NCBI RefSeq assembly: GCF_003337375.1
Contig: NZ_QPJD01000005.1
Coordinates: 1-64,000, forward strand
Reading direction: 5' to 3'
Length of the DNA: 64,000 nucleotides
Source: Paenibacillus prosopidis
GTDB lineage: Bacteria > Bacillota > Bacilli > Paenibacillales > Paenibacillaceae
In this document: piece by piece, positions 49,444 through 58,823 of the stretch
How positions within the stretch are numbered: position 1 is the stretch's first letter
Layout: each line of letters opens with the position of its first letter
The notes under the pieces: generated by a model
Told to the model about the DNA's origin: nothing
The model's database searches: none
Seen by the model: only the letters and a program-made list of their open reading frames with translations
Translations under genes and position numbers: made by a program

Positions 49444-50691
49444 CTACCTTCCCACGCCGGCCTTTATTTTTTTTCCAGTTGAAAAAGTCTTCTCCGATTG
49501 TTCAGTACCGGTTACCTGAGTCAGAACCGATTTATATAATCCCGAATACTGTTCAAGCTGCGATTGTTTGGTGAACTTGCGGCTATGTTCCAGACATTGT
49601 CTTTGAATCATTCGTTTTTTTTCAGCCGTGAATGAATAATATTCCTTTAATTTATCTTGAATGGCTTCTGAACTGCCTGGAGCAAAAAGAAATTGACGAG
49701 CCGGCACAACGTCCGGAATTCCTCCTACTGCTGAGGCGTATACGGGCGTACCGACTTGATAGGATTCGATGAGGACCCGCCCGAACGGCTCTTCCCAAAT
49801 CGAAGGAACAACTGTGACATCTACTTGGGCCATGAGTTCCCGAGCCTCTTTCGGCTTCACTTTACCGGTGAACACGATTCGGTCGTCATTCCTGCACGAT
49901 TCCGAAAGCTCCTCTTTCAGCTTGCCATCACCGCATACATATAGGCGCTCAATCACCTCACTCGGTAATGAACGGACGGCATCGATGATTTCACGAACGC
50001 CCTTCTCCGGTTCGATTCTGCCGAAATAGCCGATGCGCAGCGGCTTACGCGCGAAATCTTTCTCTCCTGCGACGATGTCGCCATCCACGACGTTCGGAAT
50101 GACCAGGTGTTCAGCATTCGGAAACAATCCCGATTCCGTATGACGGTTTAAAATATGCGAAGATATACCAACAACCGCGGATACCCGTTTGCTGAATCCA
50201 AGAGAAGTCAGCCTGTATAACCGAGCAATCAGTGGATTGGATATCGGCGAGCTGACAGGCGAGATAAGCGAGTAATCCCTTAATGTATGAACGATCGGTA
50301 CACCCGCTTTGAAGAAAGCTGTCCATATCCCAGCCCCGAAACCGGACAAATTCTGAGTATGAACTAAGTCCGGCTTTATTTCCTTCAACAGGTTCGTCAC
50401 AGTTCGAATTTGTACAGGATTATAGAAATCGAGAAGTCTGCGAGCCACCTTATGCAGCTTGCCGCGGTTTTCCGTATCGCCGATCCAATACAAATTGTTG
50501 TAAGGAACACGATGAACCTTAATCCCGTTAATCAACTCTGACGTTATACCGGCGTTTCTCTTTTGTCCTCCTGTCGTAAGCACATGCACTTCAGCCACTG
50601 TATCAAGCGTTTCGGCCAAGATTTGCGTCGATATTTCCGCACCGCCAATAATATGCGGGCTGTACAAACTATTTACAATAACGATTTTCAT
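49444..50691 (-). CDS. Glycosyltransferase family 4
   Basis: The 415-residue GT-B enzyme has VIVNSLYSPHIIGGAEIST at the N-terminus, GYFGRIEPEKGVREIIDAV in the donor domain and PSIWEEPFGRVLIESYQVGTPVYAS with the EX7E motif. ATG 50691 overlaps the wzy stop (ATGA). Confidence 0.94.
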   Translation of the reverse strand: MKIVIVNSLYSPHIIGGAEISTQILAETLDTVAEVHVLTTGGQKRNAGITSELINGIKVHRVPYNNLYWIGDTENRGKLHKVARRLLDFYNPVQIRTVTNLLKEIKPDLVHTQNLSGFGAGIWTAFFKAGVPIVHTLRDYSLISPVSSPISNPLIARLYRLTSLGFSKRVSAVVGISSHILNRHTESGLFPNAEHLVIPNVVDGDIVAGEKDFARKPLRIGYFGRIEPEKGVREIIDAVRSLPSEVIERLYVCGDGKLKEELSESCRNDDRIVFTGKVKPKEARELMAQVDVTVVPSIWEEPFGRVLIESYQVGTPVYASAVGGIPDVVPARQFLFAPGSSEAIQDKLKEYYSFTAEKKRMIQRQCLEHSRKFTKQSQLEQYSGLYKSVLTQVTGTEQSEKTFSTGKKIKAGVGR

Positions 50692-52055
50692 GCCTTTCGT
50701 CTCCATTCGCTATATATAGGTCTAACGGGTGCTATCTGACCTTTAACCCGAACGGGCACTCGTACAGGCATACCGGTACGTATGGCTTCCGTTTCGAACC
50801 CTCCCCCGCGGATGAATCCGAATAACAACCAGAAATCCAGAAAAGCATAAGAATCAAAATTCATGACGAGTGCTATGCATAACGCAAAAGCGAATTTCGA
50901 ATACGAATTTGCCCCGCAGCTGCGAAAAATCGAAACCAGAAATCCTCCAAAAAGGATAGCCCCGATAAGGCCTTCCTCAGCGAACACCTTCGACACCATA
51001 TTTCTTGACGTTGCGTCATAGGGATTAATAAATACCAGATCGTACACTTCACTGAATTTCAATCCGCTGCTGAAATGCTGCTGTAGGAGGGAGGCAAATT
51101 CCGTATAATAAAAGCCGCCGCCTACTCCAAAAATCGGATGTCTGGCAAATTCCATAAAACCGATGGCCGGAAACACCAGCCTGATAAAAAATGAATTATC
51201 ATTATTTATTAATTGATTGAAATTAAACTGAAACCGGTCCGTAAAATAGCCGCTTATCTTGAACGTTTCGATCAGAAAAGGCACGCCTACAACAACGACT
51301 AAGGCGCAGGCCGCCAGGACGACCAGCATCCGGCCTCTGTTCTTGTTCGTGACCAGTACATAAATGACCAGTGCGGTCAGCAGCACGGTGTAAGCGTAAG
51401 CGGAGAAGGAAAGCACCATAAGCAGCATAGTGGCGACAAGCAGAAGCAGCTGCTTACGGAACCCCTGCTTATACAGGAAGAACATAATTAACCCGCCGCT
51501 CAGCATATGAATCGCCGCCCATGAAGGCTCGCCCGACAGCATCTGAATTCTCCGGAGATACACTTTATCCGCGAACAGTCCCGTAAAGGCTCCAGAAAAT
51601 CCGTTGCGGACGAAAAATGAGTCGAATAGCTGAAGAAAACCGGCAAAAAGCGGAGGAATAAAACCTATCGCAATACTTTTCGCGATTCGCTTTATAATCT
51701 CCGGATCTTCTTTCGCTTGCTCAGTGACATAGACCGATACCCGGTACATAGACAGACCGAACAGAAGCGTGATAATATGCGACGCGCTGCTTCCGATATC
51801 ACCGTTGTTTGTTGCAACGATTAAGGAATGCCCGACGCTGTACATCACGAAGAGGAGAAAGAAAACATCTCCCTTCTTGAACCTGAAGTCGGTAAACAGG
51901 AGCAAGATGGATGCAAGGAACATCGGAAACATAGATATCGGCCGATATACCGAGAACTGGAAGTAGGGCAAGCTGTCATACGTCAGGAGCATCAGGGATA
52001 ACATAAATAGCGCAATTACAAGATTTCGAATAACCAACACCTGCTCTTTGCGCAA
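50688..52055 (-). CDS. wzy: Polysaccharide polymerase (Wzy/O-antigen ligase type)
   Basis: The 455-residue membrane protein has about 11 helices and one large extracytoplasmic loop around residues 260-340 (with HPIFGVGGGFYYTEF), as in Wzy/WaaL proteins. The start is uncertain between TTG 52055 (behind TAGGG) and GTG 52040. It would polymerise flipped repeat units. Confidence 0.9.
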   Translation of the reverse strand: MRKEQVLVIRNLVIALFMLSLMLLTYDSLPYFQFSVYRPISMFPMFLASILLLFTDFRFKKGDVFFLLFVMYSVGHSLIVATNNGDIGSSASHIITLLFGLSMYRVSVYVTEQAKEDPEIIKRIAKSIAIGFIPPLFAGFLQLFDSFFVRNGFSGAFTGLFADKVYLRRIQMLSGEPSWAAIHMLSGGLIMFFLYKQGFRKQLLLLVATMLLMVLSFSAYAYTVLLTALVIYVLVTNKNRGRMLVVLAACALVVVVGVPFLIETFKISGYFTDRFQFNFNQLINNDNSFFIRLVFPAIGFMEFARHPIFGVGGGFYYTEFASLLQQHFSSGLKFSEVYDLVFINPYDATSRNMVSKVFAEEGLIGAILFGGFLVSIFRSCGANSYSKFAFALCIALVMNFDSYAFLDFWLLFGFIRGGGFETEAIRTGMPVRVPVRVKGQIAPVRPIYSEWRRKA

Positions 52056-52060
52056 TTGCC

Positions 52061-53317
52061 CTACGATAGAATCAACTCCAGATTTTTGCGGGTCACGGAG
52101 CTGCTGAAATGATGGGTCACGTAACGGATCGAATTGCGCGATACTTTTTCGTTTATCTCATCGTTGTCCAATAACAGGAGTACATTTTGAACCATCTCCT
52201 CATCCGTTTCACAGACGAACAGATCCTCATGATTGATTGCATTGATGCCTTCACTGCCGATCGGATTGGTTACGACTGGTACTCCCCAAGACATAGCCTC
52301 GACGATCTTCGTTTTAATTCCTGTGCCAAAAAGCAGCGGAGCGATCATTAGCGCGGCATCGCTTACGACCCGCTTAACGTTATCCACTTCGCCGGTTACG
52401 ATAATGTCAGGATAGGCCTGCTGCAGCCTAAGCACTTCGGCAGTCGGATTTTTTCCGACGATATGGAACTTTGCTTTCGGTGCCTGCTGCTTTATCCTGG
52501 GCCATATCTTCTCACAGAAATAAACAACGGCGGAGCTATTATGCGGGATGTCCATTTTCCCTACAAAGACGATCTTGTTCCTGTCGTATGACCTGGGATT
52601 CCCCGTCATTTTCCTATCCGGGTCGAATCTCATCGGGATGCCGAGACAAGAGCGATGACTGACAATTTGCCGGAAGGTCTCCGCTTCTTTGGGAGATGTA
52701 AAGATAAGGTGCTGGAAATTTTGGGCTGCATGTTTCTCGTACTTGTGCAGCAGCTTGCTTTCGAAAGCGACAAGCCATTTTTGAATGAACTTCAAATTTG
52801 CAAACCGCTTGACACCGGATGGAAGCTTGTCCGAGAAGCCGCCGAATACGGACGGAATGTACTGAAACCATTGAAGCTGACGTTCATAGCGCAATGACAG
52901 AAGATCATCGTAGCTGAGCACCTTTTGTCCGATTCCGTCCGTAACGTATTCCGCTACACGCACCATATCGTAAAAGATGAATTCCGGCTGCTCTTCCTTA
53001 ATCATTTCTTTGATCAGCCGATGTGTTCTCCGGGAGTAATAAACGGATACTTGCAGCGGCCACCTTCGCATTAACAAGGAATAGACCAGGACATTGAACA
53101 GCTTTTCGGCCATACCGGGCAATTGCAGACATACCAAGCGAGAAATCGCATCCGGCTTATCCTTCAGGTACTTATTGTCATCAACAAAAGACAAGTTTAC
53201 GATTTCACATTCGGGATAAATATCTTTGATTTGATAAATGTATTGCTGAAGCAGGTTTTTTCTGCCGTCCGTATTTGGAAACGGCAGCCGGTTCGTAATA
53301 AACATCATCTTTTTCAT
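52061..53317 (-). CDS. Glycosyltransferase family 4/1-like
   Basis: The 418-residue GT-B protein starts MMFITNRLPFPNTDGRKN and carries IVFVGKMDIPHNSSAVVYF, FHIVGKNP and PLLFGTGIKTKIVEAMSWGVPVVTNPIGSEG, as in the TagB/WbaZ-like group. It probably acts early in repeat-unit assembly, given its position next to the initiating transferase. Confidence 0.92.
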   Translation of the reverse strand: MKKMMFITNRLPFPNTDGRKNLLQQYIYQIKDIYPECEIVNLSFVDDNKYLKDKPDAISRLVCLQLPGMAEKLFNVLVYSLLMRRWPLQVSVYYSRRTHRLIKEMIKEEQPEFIFYDMVRVAEYVTDGIGQKVLSYDDLLSLRYERQLQWFQYIPSVFGGFSDKLPSGVKRFANLKFIQKWLVAFESKLLHKYEKHAAQNFQHLIFTSPKEAETFRQIVSHRSCLGIPMRFDPDRKMTGNPRSYDRNKIVFVGKMDIPHNSSAVVYFCEKIWPRIKQQAPKAKFHIVGKNPTAEVLRLQQAYPDIIVTGEVDNVKRVVSDAALMIAPLLFGTGIKTKIVEAMSWGVPVVTNPIGSEGINAINHEDLFVCETDEEMVQNVLLLLDNDEINEKVSRNSIRYVTHHFSSSVTRKNLELILS

Positions 53318-53329
53318 TCATTTTCCGCC

Positions 53330-53992
53330 TTAGAAAGCATCTTTTGCCCCAAGGAGCACTTTGAATGTCTTGAATATGATTTTCAAGTCAAACACAACGC
53401 TCCGATTTTGGATGTATCTCAAGTCCAGCTCAACCATTTCTTTAAAACTTAATTCATTACGGCCGCTAACCTGCCAAAGCCCTGTACAACCAGGTTTAAC
53501 CGTTAAACGCAGCTTGTCGTAATCTGTATACTCCGCAACTTCCCTTACAAGTGGTGGTCTTGGACCGACCAAGGACATTTCGCCCCGGAGCACGTTAATC
53601 AGCTGCGGGAGCTCATCAATGCTTGTTTTACGTATGAACTTCCCGATTTTCGTAATACGCGGGTCGTTCTTCATCTTGAACATAGCGCCTTCAATTTCAT
53701 TCTGAGCAAGCAGATCTTTCAGTTTCTCTTCCGCATTGCTTACCATGGAGCGGAATTTATACATCCGGAACGGCTTCTCGTTCTTACCGATCCTTGTTTG
53801 ATAGAATAATACGGAGCCTTTCGGATCCTCTAATTTAATCAGAATGGCAATCATAACAAACAACGGGCTTAACAGAATTAATCCAACCAGCGAACCGGTT
53901 ATGTCAATGGCACGTTTGAACACCGAATTCAGGAAATACCTATAGTCATTAGGAGTGTTCAATACCACTTCATCGCGATATTGTGGTTGCAT
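53330..53992 (-). CDS. Initiating sugar-phosphate transferase
   Basis: The 220-residue membrane enzyme has the hydrophobic SLVGLILLSPLFVMIAILIKLEDPKGSVLF, then TRIGKNEKPFRMYKFRSMV, IRKTSIDELPQLINVLRGEMSLVGPRPP and PGCTGLWQVSGRN. These are hallmarks of polyprenyl-phosphate sugar-1-phosphate transferases. It starts the EPS repeat unit on undecaprenyl phosphate. Confidence 0.95.
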   Translation of the reverse strand: MQPQYRDEVVLNTPNDYRYFLNSVFKRAIDITGSLVGLILLSPLFVMIAILIKLEDPKGSVLFYQTRIGKNEKPFRMYKFRSMVSNAEEKLKDLLAQNEIEGAMFKMKNDPRITKIGKFIRKTSIDELPQLINVLRGEMSLVGPRPPLVREVAEYTDYDKLRLTVKPGCTGLWQVSGRNELSFKEMVELDLRYIQNRSVVFDLKIIFKTFKVLLGAKDAF

Positions 53993-53994
53993 GG

Positions 53995-54900
53995 TTATTC
54001 ACCCCCTATGCCAATTAATTGCTGTTTCGCATGCTCACGTTCCAACAATTCTCCAAGTTCGCTCATAAGTTTGTGTCGAAGTTCGTTATTCCGGAGCGCA
54101 AAATCGACTGTCGTCATAATAAAGCCGTGAGTTTCACCCACATCATAGCGCTTGCCTTGGAAGTCATAAGCGTAAACGCCTTTATCTACATTCAGCTTTT
54201 GAATCGCATCGGTTAGCTGAATTTCTCCGCCTGCGCCAATCTCTTGCTGTCCTAAGTAATCGAATATATCCGGGGTTAGAATATATCGGCCCATAATTGC
54301 CAAATTGGATGGAGCCTGTCCTTTCGGCGGCTTCTCCACAAAACGGTTCACTTGATAAAGACGGTCCATCGTCTCGCCAGGATCGACAATCCCGTACCGG
54401 TCTGTCTGATCCACATTGACGGTTTGTACGCCGATGACCGAACGTCCGGTACGCTCATACTGCTCGATCAGCTGCCTGATGCAAGGCACTTCGGCCTCAA
54501 CGATATCATCGCCAAGCAGAACAGCGAACGGTTCGTCTCCGATAAAATTGCGGGCGCACCATACGGCGTGTCCGAGCCCTCTCGCTTCTTTTTGCCTTAT
54601 ATAATGAAGATTCACATTGGAGGATTTTCTAACTTTTTCCAAAATGTCAAGCTTCCCTTTGCTCTCCAACGTATATTCCAGCTCAAACGCAATATCAAAG
54701 TGATCTTCGATCGCACGTTTACCTTTACCAGTCACAACGATGATGTCTTCTACCCCTGATTCAATGGCTTCCTCTACGATGTACTGAATGGTGGGCTTAT
54801 CAACGATTGGAAGCATTTCTTTCGGCATCGCTTTCGTCGCCGGCAAAAACCGGGTACCAAGTCCTGCAGCAGGAATAATGGCTTTTCTCACTTTTTTCAT
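53995..54900 (-). CDS. galU: UTP-glucose-1-phosphate uridylyltransferase
   Basis: The 301-residue enzyme has [30 protein letters not shown] (nucleotide loop and catalytic Lys), [25 protein letters not shown] and FVEKP. It makes UDP-glucose, the precursor for Ugd downstream. It is the first gene after the structured leader at 54945-55135. Confidence 0.96.
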   Translation of the reverse strand: MKKVRKAIIPAAGLGTRFLPATKAMPKEMLPIVDKPTIQYIVEEAIESGVEDIIVVTGKGKRAIEDHFDIAFELEYTLESKGKLDILEKVRKSSNVNLHYIRQKEARGLGHAVWCARNFIGDEPFAVLLGDDIVEAEVPCIRQLIEQYERTGRSVIGVQTVNVDQTDRYGIVDPGETMDRLYQVNRFVEKPPKGQAPSNLAIMGRYILTPDIFDYLGQQEIGAGGEIQLTDAIQKLNVDKGVYAYDFQGKRYDVGETHGFIMTTVDFALRNNELRHKLMSELGELLEREHAKQQLIGIGGE

Positions 54901-54962
54901 TTGATTTCACCCTATCCTATTTATATTTTTTTATTCGCATTGTACCGAGATGCTAAAAATGC

Positions 54963-55020
54963 GAGCTATGCTTTCCTTGTCTCTGAGAGCATAGCTCGGA
55001 TTTTTAGAAAAAAATCCGAG
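54963..55020 (-). terminator. Two overlapping terminator-like hairpins before galU
   Basis: On the minus strand a first stem CTCGGATTTTT/AAAAATCCGAG (55020-54995) is followed by GAGCTATGCT/AGCATAGCTC (54997-54963) and then ATTTTT. They share three bases, so only one can fully form at a time. Either would stop polymerase inside the operon unless overcome. Confidence 0.75.
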
Positions 55021-55135
55021 GTAAAAATAAAAATTAGGGCATTGAACCCCTCCTCACGTCACGCCCTTGACGCTAAACGTCTAAGGTCGTTTGACCCACA
55101 GCATGACCGAGTGCCTCCGGTGATAAAGGTGCAGG
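55021..55135 (-). ncRNA. Candidate EAR-type antitermination RNA
   Basis: Between the tyrosine-kinase gene and galU the minus strand carries a compact structured stretch with GGTC/GACC and GACG/CGTC stems. An AAGGGCG block follows that can pair with a later ATGCCCT, in pseudoknot fashion, around GAGGAGGGGTTCAA. Two terminator-like hairpins follow. B. subtilis eps has its EAR element in the same place, after the kinase gene. Position and downstream terminators support the call; I could not test the consensus. Confidence 0.55.
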
Positions 55136-55182
55136 AGACATTACCTTCCAAGCAAGCTCGGATATTGTTCGCTGTAATGACG

Positions 55183-55875
55183 CTAAGCTTCGTTGCTGGC
55201 TCCGTAATAGTAGGAATAGGAATCCGAGTGATTTCGGTTAATGTTATTGAGAACGACGCCGATAAGATTGGCTTGCACATGCTCGAGAGAGGCCTTCGCC
55301 CTGAGCGCAAGTTCTTTTTTCACTTTTCCCGAGTCGATGACAAGAACTACGCCATCGCTTTGAGTGGCAACGATTTGAGCGTCCGTTACGGACATAATCG
55401 ACGGTGTGTCGATGATGATCACGTCGTATCTCTCCCTCATTGTTTCAAGCAGCGCCCCCATTTGCGTCGACGACAGCAGTTCTGACGGATTAGGCGGAGT
55501 CGGACCCGCGGTAACGACCGACAGATTCTCCGTATTCGTATGCTGGATGACATCCTGCAGCTCTTTTTGATGGAGCAAGGCGGTGGTCAGGCCTTTATGG
55601 TTGGATATTGCAAAAATGTGATGTTGCGCCGGTTTTCGCAAATCCGCATCAACCACCAGCACCCGCTTGTTTGCCTGAGCGAAAGTGACCGCCATATTGG
55701 CGCATGTTATGCTTTTTCCTTCGCCTGGTTTGGAAGAGGTGACCATAATGATTTGCATCTTATCGTTAATCGTTGAAAACTCGATGTTTGTCCGCAGCAT
55801 CCGATAGCCTTCGGAGATTGGCGATTTCGGATTTCTTTCCGTAATAAGGTTCCATTTACGTATCAAGCGAGACAT
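55183..55875 (-). CDS. CpsD/YwqD-type tyrosine kinase
   Basis: The 230-residue BY-kinase has SSKPGEGKSITCANMAV (Walker A), VLVVDADLRKP (Walker A') and DVIIIDTPS (Walker B). A C-terminal Tyr cluster SDSYSYYYGA provides autophosphorylation sites. Its activity needs the membrane partner encoded upstream, which it overlaps by 20 bases. It controls EPS chain length and amount. Confidence 0.95.
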   Translation of the reverse strand: MSRLIRKWNLITERNPKSPISEGYRMLRTNIEFSTINDKMQIIMVTSSKPGEGKSITCANMAVTFAQANKRVLVVDADLRKPAQHHIFAISNHKGLTTALLHQKELQDVIQHTNTENLSVVTAGPTPPNPSELLSSTQMGALLETMRERYDVIIIDTPSIMSVTDAQIVATQSDGVVLVIDSGKVKKELALRAKASLEHVQANLIGVVLNNINRNHSDSYSYYYGASNEA

Positions 55876-56611
55876 TGCTTCCCCTCCCAGCTCTTGGTGT
55901 TAACGGGGCTTGGCTGCCCCGTTCAGTGGCATCACTTTCTCTAAATCTCGGAATCGAAGTCAGTACCGGAACCCCAAGCAGCATCTCGATGTCTTCTTCG
56001 TTCTTGATCGTGTCATCCAAATAATCCAGAAGGAAGGAAATGGCTACGCCCGCCATCAAAGACAGTATGAATGCGACGGCAATATTCATAATCGGATTCG
56101 GAGCCACCGGGCCGCGCGTCTCGTTCGGATCGGCCTGGTCCAAGACGGAAACATTGTCAATCTTCATCAGCTCAGGAACCGATTTTTGAAAAACGATTGC
56201 AACGGCGTTGGCGATATTGGCCGCCTTCTCATAGGAGTCTTCCTGGGCGGTTATGGTCATGATCTGCGTTTCATTAACCGAGCTGACGGTTACCTTGCCA
56301 GCGAGTTCGCCGTACGTCTTAGCAAGCTCCGGATACTCTTTGATGACTTTTTTCATCATACGAGGCGTTTTAATGATTTCTTTGTAGGTTTTGATGAGTC
56401 CGATCGTGGAGTTAATGGAGCCTACGTCTATGCTTGGTTGCATCGAGCTGCTGTCCTTGAAGTCATTGACGATTAGTGTAGCGGAAGCTTGATACTGCGG
56501 TTCGATGAAGTTGAAGGAGTAAAAACCAATGGTCAGACAACTTACTGAAATAATTAAAGCAATCCATAACAGCCTTCTTTTGATGATGTTCCAATATCGT
56601 TTTAATTCCAA
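55856..56611 (-). CDS. Wzz-type chain-length/kinase adaptor protein
   Basis: The 251-residue protein has two membrane helices (about 15-35 and 175-197) around an extracellular domain, with the Pro-rich NETRGPVAPNP before the second helix as in Wzz/YveK/YwqC. The cytosolic tail would activate the tyrosine kinase. The start is TTG behind ACGGAGG. Confidence 0.94.
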   Translation of the reverse strand: MELKRYWNIIKRRLLWIALIISVSCLTIGFYSFNFIEPQYQASATLIVNDFKDSSSMQPSIDVGSINSTIGLIKTYKEIIKTPRMMKKVIKEYPELAKTYGELAGKVTVSSVNETQIMTITAQEDSYEKAANIANAVAIVFQKSVPELMKIDNVSVLDQADPNETRGPVAPNPIMNIAVAFILSLMAGVAISFLLDYLDDTIKNEEDIEMLLGVPVLTSIPRFRESDATERGSQAPLTPRAGRGSNVSLDT

Positions 56612-56767
56612 CTTGGTTCCTCCGTTACTAGTTAAGTCATCTTTGTCATTTATGTTGTGATAAATTATTCCTAGTGAATATTAATGTAGATAAGTTATTC
56701 AAAACGCGAACTTTTGGGCATGGTTTTATTCAGAGATTCATCCAGTCTTCTATACTGCCTAATCACG

Positions 56768-56798
56768 ATTATATAACTGTTATGTAACTGCTATGTAA
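56768..56798 (-). promoter_or_regulatory. Three 11-bp direct repeats over a TATAAT box
   Basis: On the minus strand TTACAT, TTACAT and TTATAT recur at exactly 11-base spacing (plus-strand sites 56793-56798, 56782-56787, 56771-56776). The last merges into TATAAT (56768-56773). No good -35 is present. This layout resembles PhoP/OmpR-type response-regulator sites activating a promoter. It lies about 160 bases before wzz and heads the EPS operon. Confidence 0.6.
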
Positions 56799-56803
56799 TT
56801 TGC

Positions 56804-57088
56804 TTATTTACCTATATTCATAAACTCATCGACCGTTCCGCCATTCATGACGTGCTCCATCATACCTTTCGAGCAAGCCTCATGTCCCACCTTCTTGAGC
56901 AGCAGCGATACAAGCTCAGCCATGTCAACGGGTTCATTCCGGGGCGTATATCCGGTTAACATAAGAATCTCAGCTAACGATCTCGAATCCTCTTGCCTCT
57001 CTTGATTTAATAGAGAAGGATCTTCGGATAGTTTTTTCAAAAATTGCTTCAGCCGTACTTGCTTCTGCTCCATATTCGAAACATTCAT
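56804..57088 (-). CDS. Small soluble protein of unknown function
   Basis: The 94-residue helical protein (MNVSNMEQKQVRLKQFLKKL start) contains LAEILMLTGYTP and VDMAELVSLLLKKVGHEACSKGMMEHVM. It has no membrane segment. GGAGGGTG points to ATG 57088. It sits between the PHP phosphatase and the EPS promoter repeats on the same strand; a regulatory role is possible but unsupported. I do not recognise a family. Confidence 0.7.
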   Translation of the reverse strand: MNVSNMEQKQVRLKQFLKKLSEDPSLLNQERQEDSRSLAEILMLTGYTPRNEPVDMAELVSLLLKKVGHEACSKGMMEHVMNGGTVDEFMNIGK

Positions 57089-57124
57089 CTTTGACACCCT
57101 CCATTTTTCAACCCTCTCGTTCAC

Positions 57125-57810
57125 TTAAGATTGCTACAAATCGACAAATAACACAAGCTTCATTAAGAGGTTTTAATATTAGTAAAATATAATTTTTGTC
57201 ATAGCATTTGATTTTTCTCCTAAAATGTTTCAGGAGTCATGTTAGCCTTGCTTACGTTGTGAGTCTAAGTATGACACAGATTTTTGCAATTCTTGAGGGA
57301 ATAAAGACATGTTGTCGGTTAGACATTCCTGCTCATTTTCAAAATTGTTTTCATAAGTACGGACTCCTAATTTATCGAATTAGGTAATTTTAACTTTTCT
57401 CATTATTAGTAACTAAACAGATAACTTTGTCATTTGGAAGCGCTTTATGTATCTTTACAAATATTCCTTCTTTAGACTCATTCAGTATATAGTTAAACTG
57501 ATGCTTTCCCTTGTCAAATCAAGGTTTTTGACTTTTCATTTCTTTGTTTTTCATTCAAATTTAATTAATAATTACGCTCTTTTTAGGATGAAATAAGGGA
57601 CTATTGTCCAGCGTCCTACAAAAGTAGGACCCAAAAACACCATTCGACGGCATTTGCATTAAGGATCTAGATAATCATTTTTGTACATGAAAGCGTTTTT
57701 ATTCTTTAAGTCATAAAAAAACAAGCATTTCCGCAAAAAAAGGATCTGCTCGTTTCCAAAAATTACCTTATTATTGCACGAAAAAAGCCAAATTAGCTTC
57801 TCTTCCTGCA
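57125..57810. other. Long AT-rich intergenic region
   Basis: These 690 bases hold no convincing gene. I note two sequences resembling catabolite-response elements, TTGGAAGCGCTTTAT at 57434 and ATGAAAGCGTTTTTA at 57687, and homopolymer runs. Promoters for the 94-residue gene must lie at its left end. Confidence 0.5.
57687..57701. promoter_or_regulatory. Catabolite-response-element-like site
   Basis: ATGAAAGCGTTTTTA agrees with WTGNAARCGNWWWCA at all but one position. It lies just past the PHP phosphatase stop. A weaker match is at 57434-57448. Confidence 0.35.
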
Positions 57811-58602
57811 TTATGTATTTTGAAAATAGGAAATTAAACGCTTCCATACACCTCTGGATGTATGTGTTACGATAGGCATGCTGCCGAAAGGCTTATTTCC
57901 GACGACGCACTGCGCATTGCTTAGAAAATAGCTCTCCCACTCCGCTCCCATGCGCTCATGGATAGCATTATAGGCTTCGCGCAGCCGAAAGCCTCTGCGC
58001 TCCAGATGGTGCGCGTCCGACGAAACGATATGAATGAGTCCACTGCTGCAAAGCGACCATGCGGATTGTTCGATGCGTCTGCCAAAGCCGCCAAGTAACG
58101 AATGGGTAGTTACTTGCGCGTAAGCACCCTCCCGAATAAGATCAGCCAGACGTTCCGGGTGCTCCACAATTTCCGCATTCCGTTCAGGATGAGCAATAAT
58201 TGGCTTCAGCTGCATTATACGGAGCTCATGAATCAGCTCATTCATCGCTCTCGGTATGCGAGAGGATGGCATCTCTATTAACACATAGCTAGACGCGGCT
58301 AAAGGCAGCAATTCCTGCCTATCCCATGCCTCCAGCAGATCATCATGCACCCGAATCTCCTGACCAGGCATAATCGTAACAGGCACACCCGCTGCTATTA
58401 ACTGCTCTTTAACCCGTTTCGTATGCTCTTCTACTTCGTTGGCTGTGTTGATATATTTCCCATTAGCATGATGCGGCGTTGCGATGATAGTTGTAATTCC
58501 CTCCGCAGCGGCGGCCCTTGCCATATTCAAAGTCTCATCCCAATTCGCCGCTCCGTCATCCAATCCGGGCAGTATATGCGTATGAATGTCTATCATGCTC
58601 AT
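57811..58602 (-). CDS. PHP-type protein tyrosine phosphatase (CpsB/YwqE)
   Basis: The 263-residue metal-dependent phosphatase has MIDIHTHILPGLDDGA, TTIIATPHH, the PIIAHPERN block and HIVSSDAHHLERR, which give the PHP metal ligands. It removes phosphate from the BY-kinase and so tunes EPS output. It is encoded 1.2 kb upstream of wzz in the same direction. AGGAAG supports ATG 58602. Confidence 0.94.
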   Translation of the reverse strand: MSMIDIHTHILPGLDDGAANWDETLNMARAAAAEGITTIIATPHHANGKYINTANEVEEHTKRVKEQLIAAGVPVTIMPGQEIRVHDDLLEAWDRQELLPLAASSYVLIEMPSSRIPRAMNELIHELRIMQLKPIIAHPERNAEIVEHPERLADLIREGAYAQVTTHSLLGGFGRRIEQSAWSLCSSGLIHIVSSDAHHLERRGFRLREAYNAIHERMGAEWESYFLSNAQCVVGNKPFGSMPIVTHTSRGVWKRLISYFQNT

Positions 58603-58823
58603 TTTCACTTCCTAGAATAATAGTTTCAAACTTACCCCGAAGGCAAGCATGGCCATATTCTATCACATGAAAGTTAAATTATCAGCTTTTTAATTACTAT
58701 AAACTAAATCGCCTGGCGATTGTCTATGTCCGAATCCGTCCGCGCGACTGAACCCGGGCTGGAGATTTTCCAGTAAGATGTATCTGTAATGAATTCAAAG
58801 CATATTAACGGTAGGATCTCCCT

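Noticed and set aside
55059-55310. Small ORFs in the kinase-galU spacer
   Set aside because: They overlap the structured leader RNA and the kinase gene and show no ribosome site or protein-like composition.
57659-57847. A 62-residue minus-strand ORF in the EPS upstream gap
   Set aside because: It overlaps the 3' end of the PHP phosphatase gene, has low-complexity Phe/Lys/Asn content and no ribosome site.
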